Assembly (NCBI RefSeq): GCF_910594005.1
Contig: NC_057819.1
Location: forward strand, 127,817,669 to 127,881,668
DNA: 64,000 bases
Direction: 5' to 3'
DNA from: Cervus elaphus
Lineage: Eukaryota; Chordata; Mammalia; Artiodactyla; Cervidae
Shown here: piece after piece, positions 49,905 through 62,006 of the stretch
How positions within the stretch are numbered: the first letter of the stretch is position 1
Layout: each line of letters begins with the position of its first letter
Notes under the pieces: generated by a model
Told to the model about the DNA's origin: nothing
The model's input: the letters and a program-made list of their open reading frames with translations, nothing else
Databases searched by the model: none
Made by a program: the position numbers and the translations under genes

Positions 49905-50115
49905 GCTGTTGCCGCTCCTGAGTCGCTCAGTGTCTGACTCTCTGCAACCCCGTGGACTGTAGCCCACCAGGCCCCTCTGTCCATGGGATTCTCCAGGCAA
50001 GAATACTGGAGTAGGTTGCCATGCCCCCCCCCCCCCCCCAGGGGATTTTTCCAACCTAGGGATTGAACCCTGGTCTCCTGCATTGCAGGCAGATTCTTTT
50101 CCACTGAGCCACCGC
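49905..50115 (-). mobile_element. Bov-tA SINE with poly(C) run
   Basis: An antisense copy from 'gagtcgctcagtgtctgact' to 'ccactgagccaccgc'. A 16-base C run (50024-50039) replaces the usual 'tttccttctccagg' pyrimidine segment. Confidence 0.88.
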
Positions 50116-50127
50116 TGCTTGTTCATT

Positions 50128-50270
50128 TTCTCATTTAACCCTCTCAGTGGTAGGCATTATCACCACTTTATAGATTGGAAACCAGAATCTTAAAAGTGGT
50201 TGTTTGCCCAGGGCCACACAGCTCCTTGTTGGTGAGGTTGGAATTTGAACCCATGTGAGACTGTCAAATC
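50128..50270 (-). repeat. MIR SINE fragment
   Basis: 'atcaccactttatagattgg', 'gcccagggccacacagctcc' and 'ggaatttgaacccatgtgag' match MIR in antisense. Confidence 0.75.
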
Positions 50271-50469
50271 CTGTCACATTAGGTGTATCCTAAGGGGTCT
50301 GAGACCTGAATCTTTGATCTTTGGCTTTTTTTTTTCTTTCTTCTTTTTTAAACTATTTGAAAACCTTTAAGTTGGCAGTATAAATGGAAATTTGCATTGC
50401 CTTTAGGATAGTCTCAGATTGGGGGTGGGGTGGGGGCAATAGTGAATCATGTTACCAAAATTATATAAT

Positions 50470-50596
50470 ATAGAAGGGGTGGGAGGAGGGAGGTTATAGA
50501 GGGAGGGAATACAGGTATACATATAGCTGATTCACTTTGTACAACAGAACTAACAACACTGTAAAGCAATTATACTCTAATAAAAAATATATATAC
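50470..50596 (+). repeat. L1 3' end (artiodactyl type) with poly(A) signal
   Basis: 'gggaggagggaggttataga', 'gctgattcactttgtacaac' and 'gtaaagcaattatactctaa' followed by TAATAAAAAAT give the sense 3' end of an artiodactyl L1, including its AATAAA. Confidence 0.75.
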
Positions 50597-51893
50597 AGAA
50601 GTATAACATGTGGAATCCTCTGAGTTACCATTTGTGCAGAAAGTTCTTATTTCCGAGAATTAAATTTTTTCACAGGTTAGTGATGTCAGGCTATCATGGA
50701 GGGGGTGTCTGAAGCCTCGCTGTGTTCTTTTCTGCTCCCCTGTGTATTTTCGGTGTGAAAAGTTTGTACTGGAGGTGAACAAGGTCCTGGTGTGTGTTGC
50801 TTACAAGTAAATTGGACTATAATATTACTGTTCTCTTGACCAAAATATTTCTTTCTGTTGAAGTATGATATACATATAGAAAAATTATATATCATAAGTG
50901 TATGGTTCAGTGAATTTTCAGCTTGCAGGTTTATCAGCTTGCAGGTTGAGAAATTTAACTTTAGTGACAGCTCAAAAGTAGCCATTGTGTCCCTTCCATG
51001 GAACAGACTGCAATAGTTTTAATTCTCCTTTGCAAACCTCAGACCATTCCTTATCTATAGTTTTCTTCCTGATTGCGGCTATAATCTTACTTTCAGTCTT
51101 TTTGCAACCAGAAGAACAAATGAAAGCTTCACTAAAACTTGTCTCTTCCTCCTCTCATAATCTCATCTCTTGATCAGTCTGCTTCCGTTAAACCAAAGTG
51201 TTTTGATGGCTACAAAGTCATCACTCGAGGGAATATAGGGGTTGGCATAGGACATGCAGCTGTGGGGTAACAGCTAAAAACATTCCTTGGAATTTTCAAA
51301 CCAGAATGAAAATGTGGTGGTTGAACTCAATCACCTCTTTTGTTAGGAGGTCATGAATGAGTGAAGGGTGAGTTGCCTGTTTCGGGGAAGTGGTGAGAGG
51401 AACAGTCTGCTGCTTCTCAGAACTCTCCTTCGGCTTGATCAGGTCACTTGAGGGTGGGAACTTCACCTAAAGCCATAGCACATTCAGCATGGTCTCTGTA
51501 GGCACAGACACGTCTGGTCCTGGTACCCTTCTCGTCTCTGCTTTAGACTCACTTATGTCAGTTTATGCCTGTCACTGTTTCAAGCATTTAAACTTAATTT
51601 TCAGCTCTTAAATGGTGCCGTCCTGGGCTCTCATGGTTTGAGTGTGAACGCTGATGGGCCTGCTGGGTGGGAAGCCTTGGTCCTCACTCTCTGGCTCAGC
51701 AGGGCCCTTTCTCCTGCGCTCTGTCTCCTGCAGGACCAGTCTTTGTTTAATTTATGGAGTATGGAGATTTAGAGGCACACCGTAGCAGTACCGTGGCTTT
51801 CTGGCAAAGGGATATTCTGGATACTAGAATGTTCCAGAGTACTAAAATTTTAGCCTCCCATATTCAAACATTACGTTAAAAATAATCTAAGTG

Positions 51894-52006
51894 TTGGGAA
51901 GTTCCCTGGTGGTCCAGTGGTTGGGATCCTGGGCTTTCACTGCCGAGGCCAGGTTCATCCCTGGTTGGGGAACTGGGCTTCCACAAGCCAGGCAGCCAAA
52001 GAAACG
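51894..52006 (+). mobile_element. CHR-type SINE
   Basis: The sense copy runs from 'gggaagttccctggtggtcc' through 'ggttcatccctggttgggga' to an A-rich end near 52006. Confidence 0.78.
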
Positions 52007-52360
52007 ATGATGATCTCAGCATATTAGTTCCATATTTCCCCACCTTCTAGGTTGAAGAGCGTATTAAACAACAAGTATTAATTTTGTTCTGCAGAAAACC
52101 ATAGTTCTAAAAGTGGTTCCAAATCTAGGGGTTTCCCTGGAGTTTCTTTTGTTGTTGGGGTTGTAGGCATTTTTTCAGGGGGAGGTTTGCCTCTGTCTTA
52201 GGTGACAAGAAGAATGTACAGTTCCAAAAACTTGGCGTGGAGCACCTTTGCTGCAGGGCTTTTAGTCACAAACTAAAACTGGCCTTTTTTACCTTACTCT
52301 GTCTTTAGGTCCAAACAGGCCGTAATGCTTTATAGGATAATTACTAGACCACATTTTTCT

Positions 52361-52555
52361 TCCGGCCCTTCTTTTTGGTAGACACAAGAATCCTGGCCTG
52401 AAGCGCCCGTGCTCTCGAACCTTCTGTGATCGGGTGGATTAGCCGTGGTGCGCAAGGCCAGGCAGACACTGATGTCGTCGTCTCGGGAGCGCCTCGGGAG
52501 CCCTGTCTCCGGCCATCCTTGGTGTGTGGGTGTGCGTGCGCGTTATACTTGCCTA
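52361..52555. promoter_or_regulatory. CpG-dense segment in intron 2
   Basis: I count 16 CpGs in about 190 bases, with no repeat recognised. It lies about 75 bases left of the CACGTG minisatellite and 1.75 kb upstream of exon 3. It could be a small regulatory island or a decayed GC-rich repeat. Confidence 0.35.
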
Positions 52556-52628
52556 GCAACAGAGTAACTTCTCTGTTCACAGTGCAGTTTTTGAAAACAT
52601 TTTAAGGGGAAATAATGAAAAAGGTTTT

Positions 52629-52794
52629 CATCTGAGCCTGGTGGGATTTACCATAGCTGGTTTTTTTCAGCTCTCTGTCACGTGCATCTGAGCCTGGTGG
52701 GATTTACTATAGCTGGTTTTTTCAGCTCTCTGTCACGTGCATCTGAGCCTGGTGGGATTTACCATAGCTGATTTTTTCAGCGCTCTGTCACGTG
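52629..52794. repeat. 55-bp minisatellite, three copies, each with CACGTG
   Basis: Three head-to-tail units (52629-52684, 52685-52739, 52740-52794) begin CATCTGAGCCTGG and end CTGTCACGTG, differing at only a few positions. Each unit ends in the palindromic E-box CACGTG. A decayed fourth unit may follow ('tgcccttgtgagatttgctg'). Confidence 0.95.
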
Positions 52795-53112
52795 TGTTTG
52801 CCCTTGTGAGATTTGCTGCCTTGTCTTGTGCCGCTTCAGCTCAGTGGCTGGCTGAGGACTGCAGGTTAGCCAGCATCACCAGTAGGCAGCAGCTTTGTGA
52901 GACTCCTCGGGTGCAGCCTCCTTTCAGAAGTGAATCCGCTGGGAGGCGTCTTTAGTGCAGCTTCACTATTTGTTGGTATCTATCAGTCTCATCTATCCTT
53001 TCCAAAGTTGTATCTCACTTTGCAATGCCAATACTACATGTACACCAAACAGTCCAGGTTGTAAATTGGCAGGGGGTCCAGCATTGTTCAGCATTATGAA
53101 TAAATAATTTTT

Positions 53113-53252
53113 TTTTTATATTATTCATTTATTTGGCTGCACCAGGTCTTAGTTGCAGCATGTGGGATCTAGTTCCCTGACCAGGGATTGAACCCGGGCC
53201 CCCTGCATTGGGAGCTCAGAGCCTTAACCACTGGGCCAGCAGGGAAGTCCCC
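53113..53252 (-). mobile_element. CHR-type SINE
   Basis: The antisense copy runs from a T-rich start through 'tttggctgcaccaggtctta' to the head 'ccactgggccagcagggaag'. A perfect 16-base duplication TGAATAAATAATTTTT (53097-53112 and 53253-53268) flanks it. Confidence 0.9.
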
Positions 53253-54306
53253 TGAATAAATAATTTTTAAAAGCATTTTACCAGCTTCCTTTTAGAATTT
53301 TGCCACATGGGATAGATTTACTACCACCGTACTAGTCAACTCATCAGCATTTTCCTGTGTTAGCTGTTTTGAAGTTGGGCTCACATTTCAGTTTCTCTTT
53401 TTAAGCTAATAGCTTTTTAAAAATGCCTTGTACCCTTTGCCTTTTGTTAGAAATCTGGGATTCAGAGGGTGGATTTTATACTGTGCCTAGCTCTATTCTG
53501 GTTCTTTTAATACTCTACAGATGACAGGATCTTGGCCTGACCTGTCCATATAAGTCCGTATTGGAGAGCACCTTCCTTTGAGTTCTGAAAATCTATGTGG
53601 TCTTCGCTAGCTCGTAACCTTGGATTGCATCACATTTCTAGGTCTGTTTTCACTTTGTAGAATGCAGTGGCTCAGTTGTATGGTCTCTGGGTCTTTCCCC
53701 TAATTAGGCTGGTTGGTGTGCTTCGAGCCTTCGCTAACTCTACCCTTGAGGATAAGGGAAGTAGGCCTTGCTGTGTTTCTTCATTAAAATACGTTTTTCC
53801 CTTACACGGTCCCATAGTGGAGCCTGCAGGTGGCAGCGTGACGGTGGCTGACTCACACTTGGGGTAACCCAGAGCCAGTATGGGGAGAACCCTGGGTGGA
53901 GTCTCGTAGTGGACATGGGCTGGGAGACCCCCGGGCAGGGCGCTCTGTTGCCACGCGCCTGTGCAGTTATGCCTTCCCTGTCCCTTCATTCTCTGATCAG
54001 TGCTTGCTCTTCTCCAGAATCTCCTCACAGAAACTCAACTTTTATTTTTCCCTCCCTTTCCTTTTCTGCTGAGACTTCGATGCTAGATTTTCAGGAGCCT
54101 GAACCTCTCATTTCCAGAGACAACTTCTCTTTTTAAGTTGCCATAACTCAGCTTGTTGGAAATCACGTTTGGCGTCCATGTGGTCATACTCCAAAAAAAT
54201 ACCTTTTACAAACAAACCCAAAAGGCACTGTAATCGTCCCCGTGGCTTCCCACTTAAGAGCGAAAAGGAAATGATTGTTTTCTCTCCTTGTTTGAATTCC
54301 TTTCAG

Positions 54307-54404
54307 GTTTTGAATGAAGAATGTGATCAGAACTGGTACAAGGCAGAGCTCAATGGGAAAGACGGCTTCATTCCCAAGAACTACATAGAAATGAAACCAC
54401 ATCC
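54307..54404 (+). CDS. GRB2: GRB2 coding exon 3 (residues 27-58 and two bases of codon 59)
   Basis: This 98-base exon completes the N-terminal SH3 domain. It begins VLNEECDQNW, with W36 being the conserved SH3 tryptophan that stacks on ligand prolines. Further on are G46-F47-I48-P49-K50-N51-Y52, the 'G.P.NY' motif that closes the binding groove. Loss-of-function changes at P49 are known in this family, and the sequence here is wild type. The exon ends in CC, splitting codon 59 (proline), with donor CC|GTAAGT and acceptor CCTTTCAG|G. Reading through the donor would soon stop, so the splice is required. Confidence 0.98.
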
Positions 54405-55457
54405 GTAAGTTGGGCTCTGCTTGACCATTCAGGGTCAGACACGCTTGCTTGTTTCTGTTTTTAAAATTGAGATCGTCGGGGTGGATGTCATACTTTTTCT
54501 TATGTTTTCCCAGGGAATTAACAAAGCACGTTGATTTTCCATGTTCTTATGAGTATACAACGAGAGCATAATAGTCAATAATGGTCTATGTTTTCATTGA
54601 TAATTGTCAGTGATCTGCAAATGATAAAACAGGTCCATATTCATTCTTCTGTGAAACCTTTGGTGCCAGATGTGTTTTGCGTTTTGCAAAAAATGCCAGA
54701 TTCTGTGCTTCTTGAGTTTTTAGAAAAGGTACTTGTCACATGGTTTGGTATTGATATGTTTGATTTTCCAATGGGACCATGTCTTAATAGTCTTGATACC
54801 CCCAGAGCACAGTACTGGGCCTGTGATTGGTCCTCGGTCAGTGTATGCTATAGTCACTGCCCTGGCCTCCATTTGAGTGTTCCCACTTCAGAGAAAACAA
54901 CAGGCTGCTGAGAACAGTGGGGAAAAATTTTGTTTTTAGTTCCAGAACCTTTTATGTTGCTATGTGACAGGGTGGGGTCCTGGGAGCCCTTACAGGCTAC
55001 TTCCCTCCCACCCTTCTCTTACCCCCTCCTGTATTATCTCTGCTCCTACCTCAGACACGGTCGTTTTCTTGTATGTCAGGGAGAACTGAGGCTTTCAGTG
55101 CTCAGATTAGAATGCTGCTGAGACATAAAGAAATGGTAGATCTTACCTACTTGTTTTAACAACAGAATGGTAAAGAAAACTTTTAGATGACTGCCCCACC
55201 TCGAGTGGCAGCCCATTTGTCCCTCTCCCTCATTGTCACTGTTGTGATGTGTCCCTGTCGCTTCTCTTCCCCCAGATACTGGAGCAAAAATCTTTACCTC
55301 CGCTTGTCTCACACAGATCTGCCATCATCTTACCCAGGTGCCACAGAGTGCAAAAGGGCCTTGACCGTGGTACAGCTCATTCCTCTCTATCCTGCAAATT
55401 GAGACGCTTCCAGTATTTCAATTTTAAAACCACTAATTTATGAATATAATTCTCATC

Positions 55458-55605
55458 TTTTTAAATATTTTAGTTTATTGGAGTATAGTTGATTTACAGC
55501 ATTGTGTTAGTTTTTAGATTCATTTCTCATGAAGGTTATCACAGAATATTGAGCAGAGTTCCCTGTGTTATACTGTAAGTCCTCACGGGTTGTCTGTCTT
55601 GCGTA
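55458..55605 (-). repeat. L1 3'-end fragment
   Basis: 'tttattggagtatagttgat' then 'ttacagcattgtgttagttt' and 'ttgagcagagttccctgtgt' is the antisense artiodactyl L1 end, the same family piece as 22665-23010. Confidence 0.75.
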
Positions 55606-56182
55606 CAGTAGTGTGTGTACATCCCAAGCTCCTGATGGATGGATATGGTTCTCTTTACAAAAGACTAACAGTGGAGAAAGCTACAGAGCAATGTGAGTTT
55701 CTCCCCATAGACGCACCCCTGTCACCAGCAAGTGAAGGGAGTCAAGTGCTCCCTCATGGACCAGATCAGCTCTAAGAGGGTGCTTTGCCTTCCATCAAAC
55801 AAAGCAGATGACTCGAGCTTCCCCCAAACCATCTGTCGGGTTCATGTTTTGGTCACGAAATTCTTACGCAGTTCTCATGATGTGCAGAGACCGACCTTGG
55901 TACTGGGAAGTTAGGTTCTGTAGTTGGTATAATTATGGTATTTTATGGTAAAGTTGGTAATTTATGGTATAATAATAATAATGTATGGTATAATAAAATG
56001 TCTGCAAAATTAGTAGGAAGTTCTTGAGAGATCACGTCCAGGAAGCCATCACCTGCAGAGTGAGGGTCGGGTTACCCTTCAGTTTGGTCATGGGAAGAAG
56101 CCTGTGAATATCTGTCCTGTATGATCCAGCACTGTCTGTAGTGAAGCATCTGCGGGGTCTCCAAGGAAACTGCCTATACTTC

Positions 56183-56229
56183 AAAAAGAACCCAGCACCA
56201 AAAAAAAAAAAAAAAAAGAACCCAGCACC
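56183..56229 (+). repeat. poly(A) tract between perfect 17-base direct repeats
   Basis: AAAAAGAACCCAGCACC occurs at 56183-56199 and again at 56213-56229 with only A residues (13 bases) between. It looks like the target-site duplication of a retrotransposition event that inserted little more than its poly(A) tail. Simple tandem duplication followed by A-slippage is the alternative. Confidence 0.8.
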
Positions 56230-56944
56230 TTCTGATGGCTCACTAAATGTTTCATGGAGTGATTCACAAGAAGAAAATCAGTCTAATTTGTAAAGGACAT
56301 TTTTCTAGTTTTTGTTTGGAACTTGGACTGTCTTGTATCTTTGTAGCTATATGAGTTTGATCTCTCCCCACTTCCCCTAAAAAGATACTAGATTCCTTGA
56401 GGAATTTTTGTCTTCTGCTTTTATAGTCCCTTGCAACTCATGCCTTGCTTCTGCACAGAGTAGCTAAGTAGTTTTGAATTGATACTCAGACCCAAATGCT
56501 TGCAGAAAGGCTGGGACCGATTTGTCCATGACAATAAAAGCCAAAGTACTAAATACTCAGGCGTTCCATGGAAGAGATTCCTGGCCCCTTGTCAGTGGAC
56601 TGATAATGTCCTTGTAACGTTAGATTGGCGGGTTTTAACATGTAGCCTTGCCTGGGTTACTAAAATGTTGATGCAGGTAGTGGTATCCAAGATACTCCAG
56701 GAGACAGGCAGGTCGTCACTGACTCCTGGGACGCGCACCAAACACACTTCTGCGCTCTGCGGCCACTCAGGTTCGGAGTTGCTCTGGGGACTCTGCAGAC
56801 TGCATCACGGAATACACCCCTCAGGAAAAGCACTTGGGCAGTGGTCACTGGGAGTCCCACAGGGCTTCCTACCTCTCAGTCCATACAAAAGCCAAAAATG
56901 TGCACGTCTGTTCCTGCAGTACTTCCTTAAGAGATCCCGGATCT

Positions 56945-57040
56945 ACTCAAGCTTTTCTGTAAAGGGCCGGATAATAAATATTTTAAGCCTTATGGGCCAT
57001 GTGCAGTTTCTGTCATGTCACATATTCGTCTTTGTTTGAA
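56945..57040. repeat. MER-type (hAT) DNA-transposon fragment
   Basis: 'ttttctgtaaagggccggat' followed by 'aataaatattttaagcctta' and 'tgggccatgtgcagtttctg' is the well-known body of an old mammalian MER element. I do not name the subfamily. Confidence 0.55.
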
Positions 57041-57692
57041 GTTTTTTAAATAACCCTTAAAATTTTTTAAATAGTCTCAGATTTAAAGTCATACCAAACC
57101 CAGACAGATTTAGGCCAAGGGTCATACATAAGGTTGCTGACTTCAGCGGTAGATCCAGTGATAACAAAATCAACCTAAGTTCCCTTTCCTTTGCATATTT
57201 CCAGGCTGAAGGGGAATTCAGCAGAACATCAGGCTGTAATTTAATATTAAATAAATTGTCTGCAGCTCTAAATCCTTGTTGTTGTTTTTCAGATTGTTTC
57301 AGGTGACTTAGGCATTTCAGATCTGACTGTTGAAAACATAGGAAAAGGTCCTCTTCCTTGGATAGCTGCGGTTACTGGCCTGATGGTTGAAAAACCACTC
57401 TCATGCCTGCTCTTGTCTCCCCACTGTAGGGAACTCTGGAATAATAACTGATCAGTAAGCATCGAGTTCAGGCCCCGTGGTGCTTCCTTCCCAGACTCTG
57501 ACTGGAGGGCAGGCAATGCTCATCCATCCAAGCTCTGAAAAAGGAAACCATAGTACAGAAGAAAAGCCCACGACCCTGAACTGGGGGGTGTGGTTGACCT
57601 CTTAGGCCAGTTTCACGCAGAGCTGCTCTGTGACTGGATGCCCAGCTGCACGGGGTCTGGGCTGGGTCAGAGCTGTGGGAGAGCGCGGGGCA

Positions 57693-57719
57693 CCCTCCCT
57701 CCCCCTCCCCCTCCCCCCC
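57693..57719. repeat. C-run cluster (quadruplex-prone on the - strand)
   Basis: At least four runs of three to seven C separated by single T residues. The complementary strand fits a four-run G-quadruplex pattern. Confidence 0.7.
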
Positions 57720-58029
57720 TTTCTAAGGTTTGTTAGGGAGGAAGAGGGAAGTTTAAAATGGAGTGTGAGCTAACAAATTAAACACAGACGGCGGAATGAT
57801 TGTTGGCATTAGTGTTGCAGCATATGAGTTGTATATACTGGGGTGGATCCAAATACATGCTCTTCACATTAAATGCATGTGGATGAACGCCTGTGGGATG
57901 TAATATAGACTTGAATTGGAAATAAGCTGCTTCTTCCCATGGTATTATAGCATAAACCTGTATTTTTTTAAAAGTTTAAAAAATTTGACCATAGCCATAT
58001 AGTTCCACATAAATAACACCTTTCATTGC

Positions 58030-58241
58030 GTTCATGCTCAGTCATGTCCAACTCTTTGTGACCCATGGACTGTAGCCCGGCAGGCTCCTCAGTCCATGGA
58101 ATTTGTCAGGCAAGAATACTGGAGTGGGTTGCCATTTCCTCCTCCAGGGGATCTTCCCGATCCAGGGATTGAACCCAAGTCTCCTGTGTGTGTGTCCTGA
58201 ATTGGCAGGTGGATTCTCTACCACTGAGCCACCTGGAAAGC
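58030..58241 (-). mobile_element. Bov-tA SINE
   Basis: The antisense copy runs from 'catgctcagtcatgtccaac' to 'gagccacctggaaagccc'. A (TG)4-like insertion sits in the head at about 58183-58192. Confidence 0.9.
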
Positions 58242-58778
58242 CCAAACGTCACCATTGAAAGAAGTTAGTTATAAACAATGTGAAATGCTGAGGAAGTGTA
58301 CATGGTATTGAATGCTTTAACTGAGAGTGACAGCTGCTCATCACGTAGCATAATACCCCTTCTGTTGTGAGACACCCTTTCTCTTGGTGTAGGGGTTGGC
58401 GGGTGTTTAGTGAAAACAGGAGCAGACACCAAACTCGCCAACTAATTTTCTGTCTTTCAGTCTGGGTGCTTATACTAAGGTGTGTTTACTTTGTAAAAAT
58501 TCCAATCAGTACTTCGTATCACTACAGCGTTTTGTTTTGTGTTTTTTTAAAGTTGAAAATAAAAATTAGTTAGTTTTAAGCTGGGAGCAAAAAAGTACTG
58601 CCTCTGTATCTGTATTGCCGTGCGCCATAAGGGGAAGGTCTAAACACACACACCTGCCTGCCAACAATCACTGCCTCTGGGGAGTTTGGGAGAAAAGTCT
58701 TGCTTTTTATTTTTATTTCACGCACATCTAAGCTATTTTAATTTAGATCCATTACTTACACCTTAAAAAGGAAGACAG

Positions 58779-58936
58779 TGGAGAAGGAAATGGCAACCCA
58801 CTCCAGTATTCTTGCCTGGAAAAGTCCATGGACAGAGGAGCCTGGCGGGCTGAAGTCCATGGGGTTACATGACTGAGCATGTGTGCCCGAGGGTGGAGGG
58901 AGATGGGTTGGTAGCAATAAAGTGGTAGAACTAAAA
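58779..58936 (+). mobile_element. 5'-truncated Bov-type SINE with unusual 3' tail
   Basis: It begins within the SINE body ('tggagaaggaaatggcaacc'). After 'atgactgagca' it has a variant 3' end ('agatgggttggtagcaataa', then 'agtggtagaacta') before the A tail. A perfect 14-base duplication AAAAAGGAAGACAG (58765-58778 and 58937-58950) flanks it, so the variant tail belongs to the element. Confidence 0.85.
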
Positions 58937-59387
58937 AAAAAGGAAGACAGGAAAATGCCTGCCTGGTGGGACGATGGCTGGCAGTCTATGAGGACAGAGT
59001 GTGACTGTTGAGGAGCTTCACCCACCTACCCCTCAGCCCAAGGCCTGCCGAGGGCGTGTGCGCTGCCCGCCCGAGAGCACAGACGGAGCCAGAAGGCACC
59101 TACGAGGTCGCAGCACTGGGAGCCGTCCTTTCCTGGCTGGCCGTCATTCTGCTCTGTTACTGTCTGATTTCTCTGGTGTGGCCTTCCTTCCAGGCACTGG
59201 AGGACTCACCCTCGAGTTCTTTGTAGGCACAGGAAGATAGGTGGTACCAGCTCCCCAGCAGCTTCGCCTCCAATGAGGCAGACACGAGGCTGCAGATTTC
59301 AGGCCTGTTTAAAGTCACTAAGGGCAGCTTCTGGATGCACCCTTCCCATCTTTCTCTTTGAATTTTAGCAGAGTGTATTATTTCAGA

Positions 59388-59567
59388 CTGAAGGCAAAAG
59401 GAGAAGAGGACGGCAGAGGATGAGGTGGTTAGATAGCATCACCAACTCAATGGACATGAACTTGAGCAAACTCCCGGAGATAGCGGCAGACAGGAAAGCC
59501 TGGCGTGCTGTAGTCCATGGGGTTGCAGAGAGTCAGACGCGACTTAGCGACTGAACAGTAATGACAG
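59388..59567 (+). mobile_element. BovB LINE 3' fragment
   Basis: About 180 bases of the BovB tail. A perfect 10-base duplication TTATTTCAGA (59378-59387 and 59568-59577) flanks it. Confidence 0.88.
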
Positions 59568-60244
59568 TTATTTCAGAGACATCTTGCAGTGTAGTCACTT
59601 ATAAGTAAGATAGATATGTTAGATTTTATAGCTTTAAAGGACTCTTTGGTACCTTTGTTATTCTAGTTTGCACATTTAATGCATGTCAGTCAGATGAAGC
59701 AGGTAGGTCTTTATCAGCTCCAACTGGTGTCAATTGCTTTTTTTAAATAGAGAACCTTGTTTTCACAGTCATCCGTCCTAATTCATCATGGCTTTCCTGT
59801 GACAAGTGAGGCGCCTGTGGCCTGAAGCTGTTTCAGAGATTTCTTCTCCTCTTCCTTCTGGCCCGCCCCAGCTGCTCCTGCCCTTTTCCATGACTTCACT
59901 CTCTTTTCTTGTGACCCCAGTGAATCAGCACTGGGAGAGGAGACTCTAACTTGCTCCAAATGCAGCTAGCTGGCTCTGCACCGGGTAGACCATAGCATTC
60001 CTGGTGGTTCCTGAAAACCAACCTCTGAGCCGTGACGGCAGAGAGAGGCCTTGAGAGGAGTGTCCGCCACAGCTGCCCGCAGGGGCTGCTCCCTCCCAGC
60101 CCGAGCCTCTCCCCTTCGTGTGCTTAGAAGTAGCCCAGCTTCTGGGCCTTCTCTTCATCCCACTGTAGAGGCTGCTGCCTTATCAAGTGGCTGCAGGAAG
60201 GTCTGTCTCACCCTAAGTGGTTCATCCTGTGCTCAAATCGATAG

Positions 60245-60694
<450 letters not shown>

Positions 60695-61774
60695 TAAGTA
60701 TTTCCTGCTTTAACTGCCTGGAATCCTGTCTGCAGCTGATGGACATTGTGAAGCCAGGGGCCAGGTGTCTGGCTCCACACACCAAAGGTGGCAACCTAGG
60801 AGAGGTTTTGTCTAAACAGCCTGTTATAAATCACAACACTGTATATTAAAATCCTCATTTCTGGCTCCTCTTAAAAGTTGTCTCTTGCAGCACTGGATTT
60901 AAATTCCCATGTGGAAACGGTCTTCAGTTGCTGAGCAGCTGAGCGTCAGAGAGGAAACACACTTGTCAGTTCTCCCCAGGCCCCACCACCCCGCAGTGCT
61001 CAGCACACACGCGGCTCTGCCGGCAGCTGCTCACCGCGTCAGCTGCCTCGTGCACCTTTTCCAGGTGTCAGCTGAAGCCTGCCAGCATCAGCAAAAGGGG
61101 ACCACAGGAGTTTGGGAGCTTTTTGCTTTTCCCAGGGGTAAATTTAAATGTGGAAGGGAGCTGGTATGCAGGGGAGAAAGGCAGGGAGTCATACCACCAT
61201 GGGGATCATGGAGAATATAAACTGGAACTTTGAGAATGCTCCGCTAATCACTCCCCACCCGCGACATAAGGCTGTGACTCCAGCTGTCCTTCCCATGAGT
61301 GTTTGACTCTCCGTTTCTAGTTCACGTCACAGGAAACCTGCCCCTGCCCCACTCCCACCCCGGGAACCATACTGACCACCTCATCATTTATATGATGCAG
61401 GGCTGATTAGATTAAAACCCAGATCACTTTAACATACATTTAAAATGAAGACTGGAAAACAATTTATTTGCCATTTACAAATGATATCAAGATTTTTCAG
61501 TTTCAGAAATCAACTCAATATCTTGTTTCATTTTAGGACCAAATGTGCGGTTAAAGTGTTGGGGCTTTTTTTTTTTTAACTGTAGGTTTAAATCGAAAAA
61601 ATTTTGTGTTCCTTTTCTCTGTGAAGATGTGGGAGGTGGTTTCAGGTAACATTTTCAGTGTTCTCAGCTACATTTCCAGTATAGTTTGGGTTTAGTTCCA
61701 TCATGAGAAACTCAAGCCATCTGATTATCACTTTTCCTCTTGTAGCAATGGCTTTTCTTTTTTCTTCTTAATAG

Positions 61775-61890
61775 GCTTTACTTTTTTAGAGCAGAATTTA
61801 ATTTATGTTCACTGCAAAATTGAGTGGAAGGTACAGAGATTTCCCGTGTGCCCCTCACTCCCACATGCACAGAACAGCGGCTTTCTGATG
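61775..61890 (-). repeat. old L1M-like fragment
   Basis: 'ttttttagagcagaatttaa' followed by 'aggtacagagatttcccgtg' and 'tcactcccacatgcacagaa' resembles the antisense L1M 3' end seen at 23025 and 37540. Confidence 0.5.
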
Positions 61891-62006
61891 TGCCTGATTA
61901 AACACATGCAAATGAGGATCTGGTGGGCGAGGAGCACCTTGAGGTGGATGAGCTTTCATGCTTCTCATTAACTTGCGTTTCCTCCTCTCCCTTACGTCTT
62001 ACACAG

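Noticed and set aside
49905..50115. Poly(C) run considered as an assembly gap filler
   Set aside because: It replaces the pyrimidine stretch normal to Bov-tA at that point; expansion or a base-calling length error is simpler.
56479..57039. 186-residue plus-strand ORF in intron 3
   Set aside because: No recognisable domain, and its 3' third lies in a MER-type repeat.
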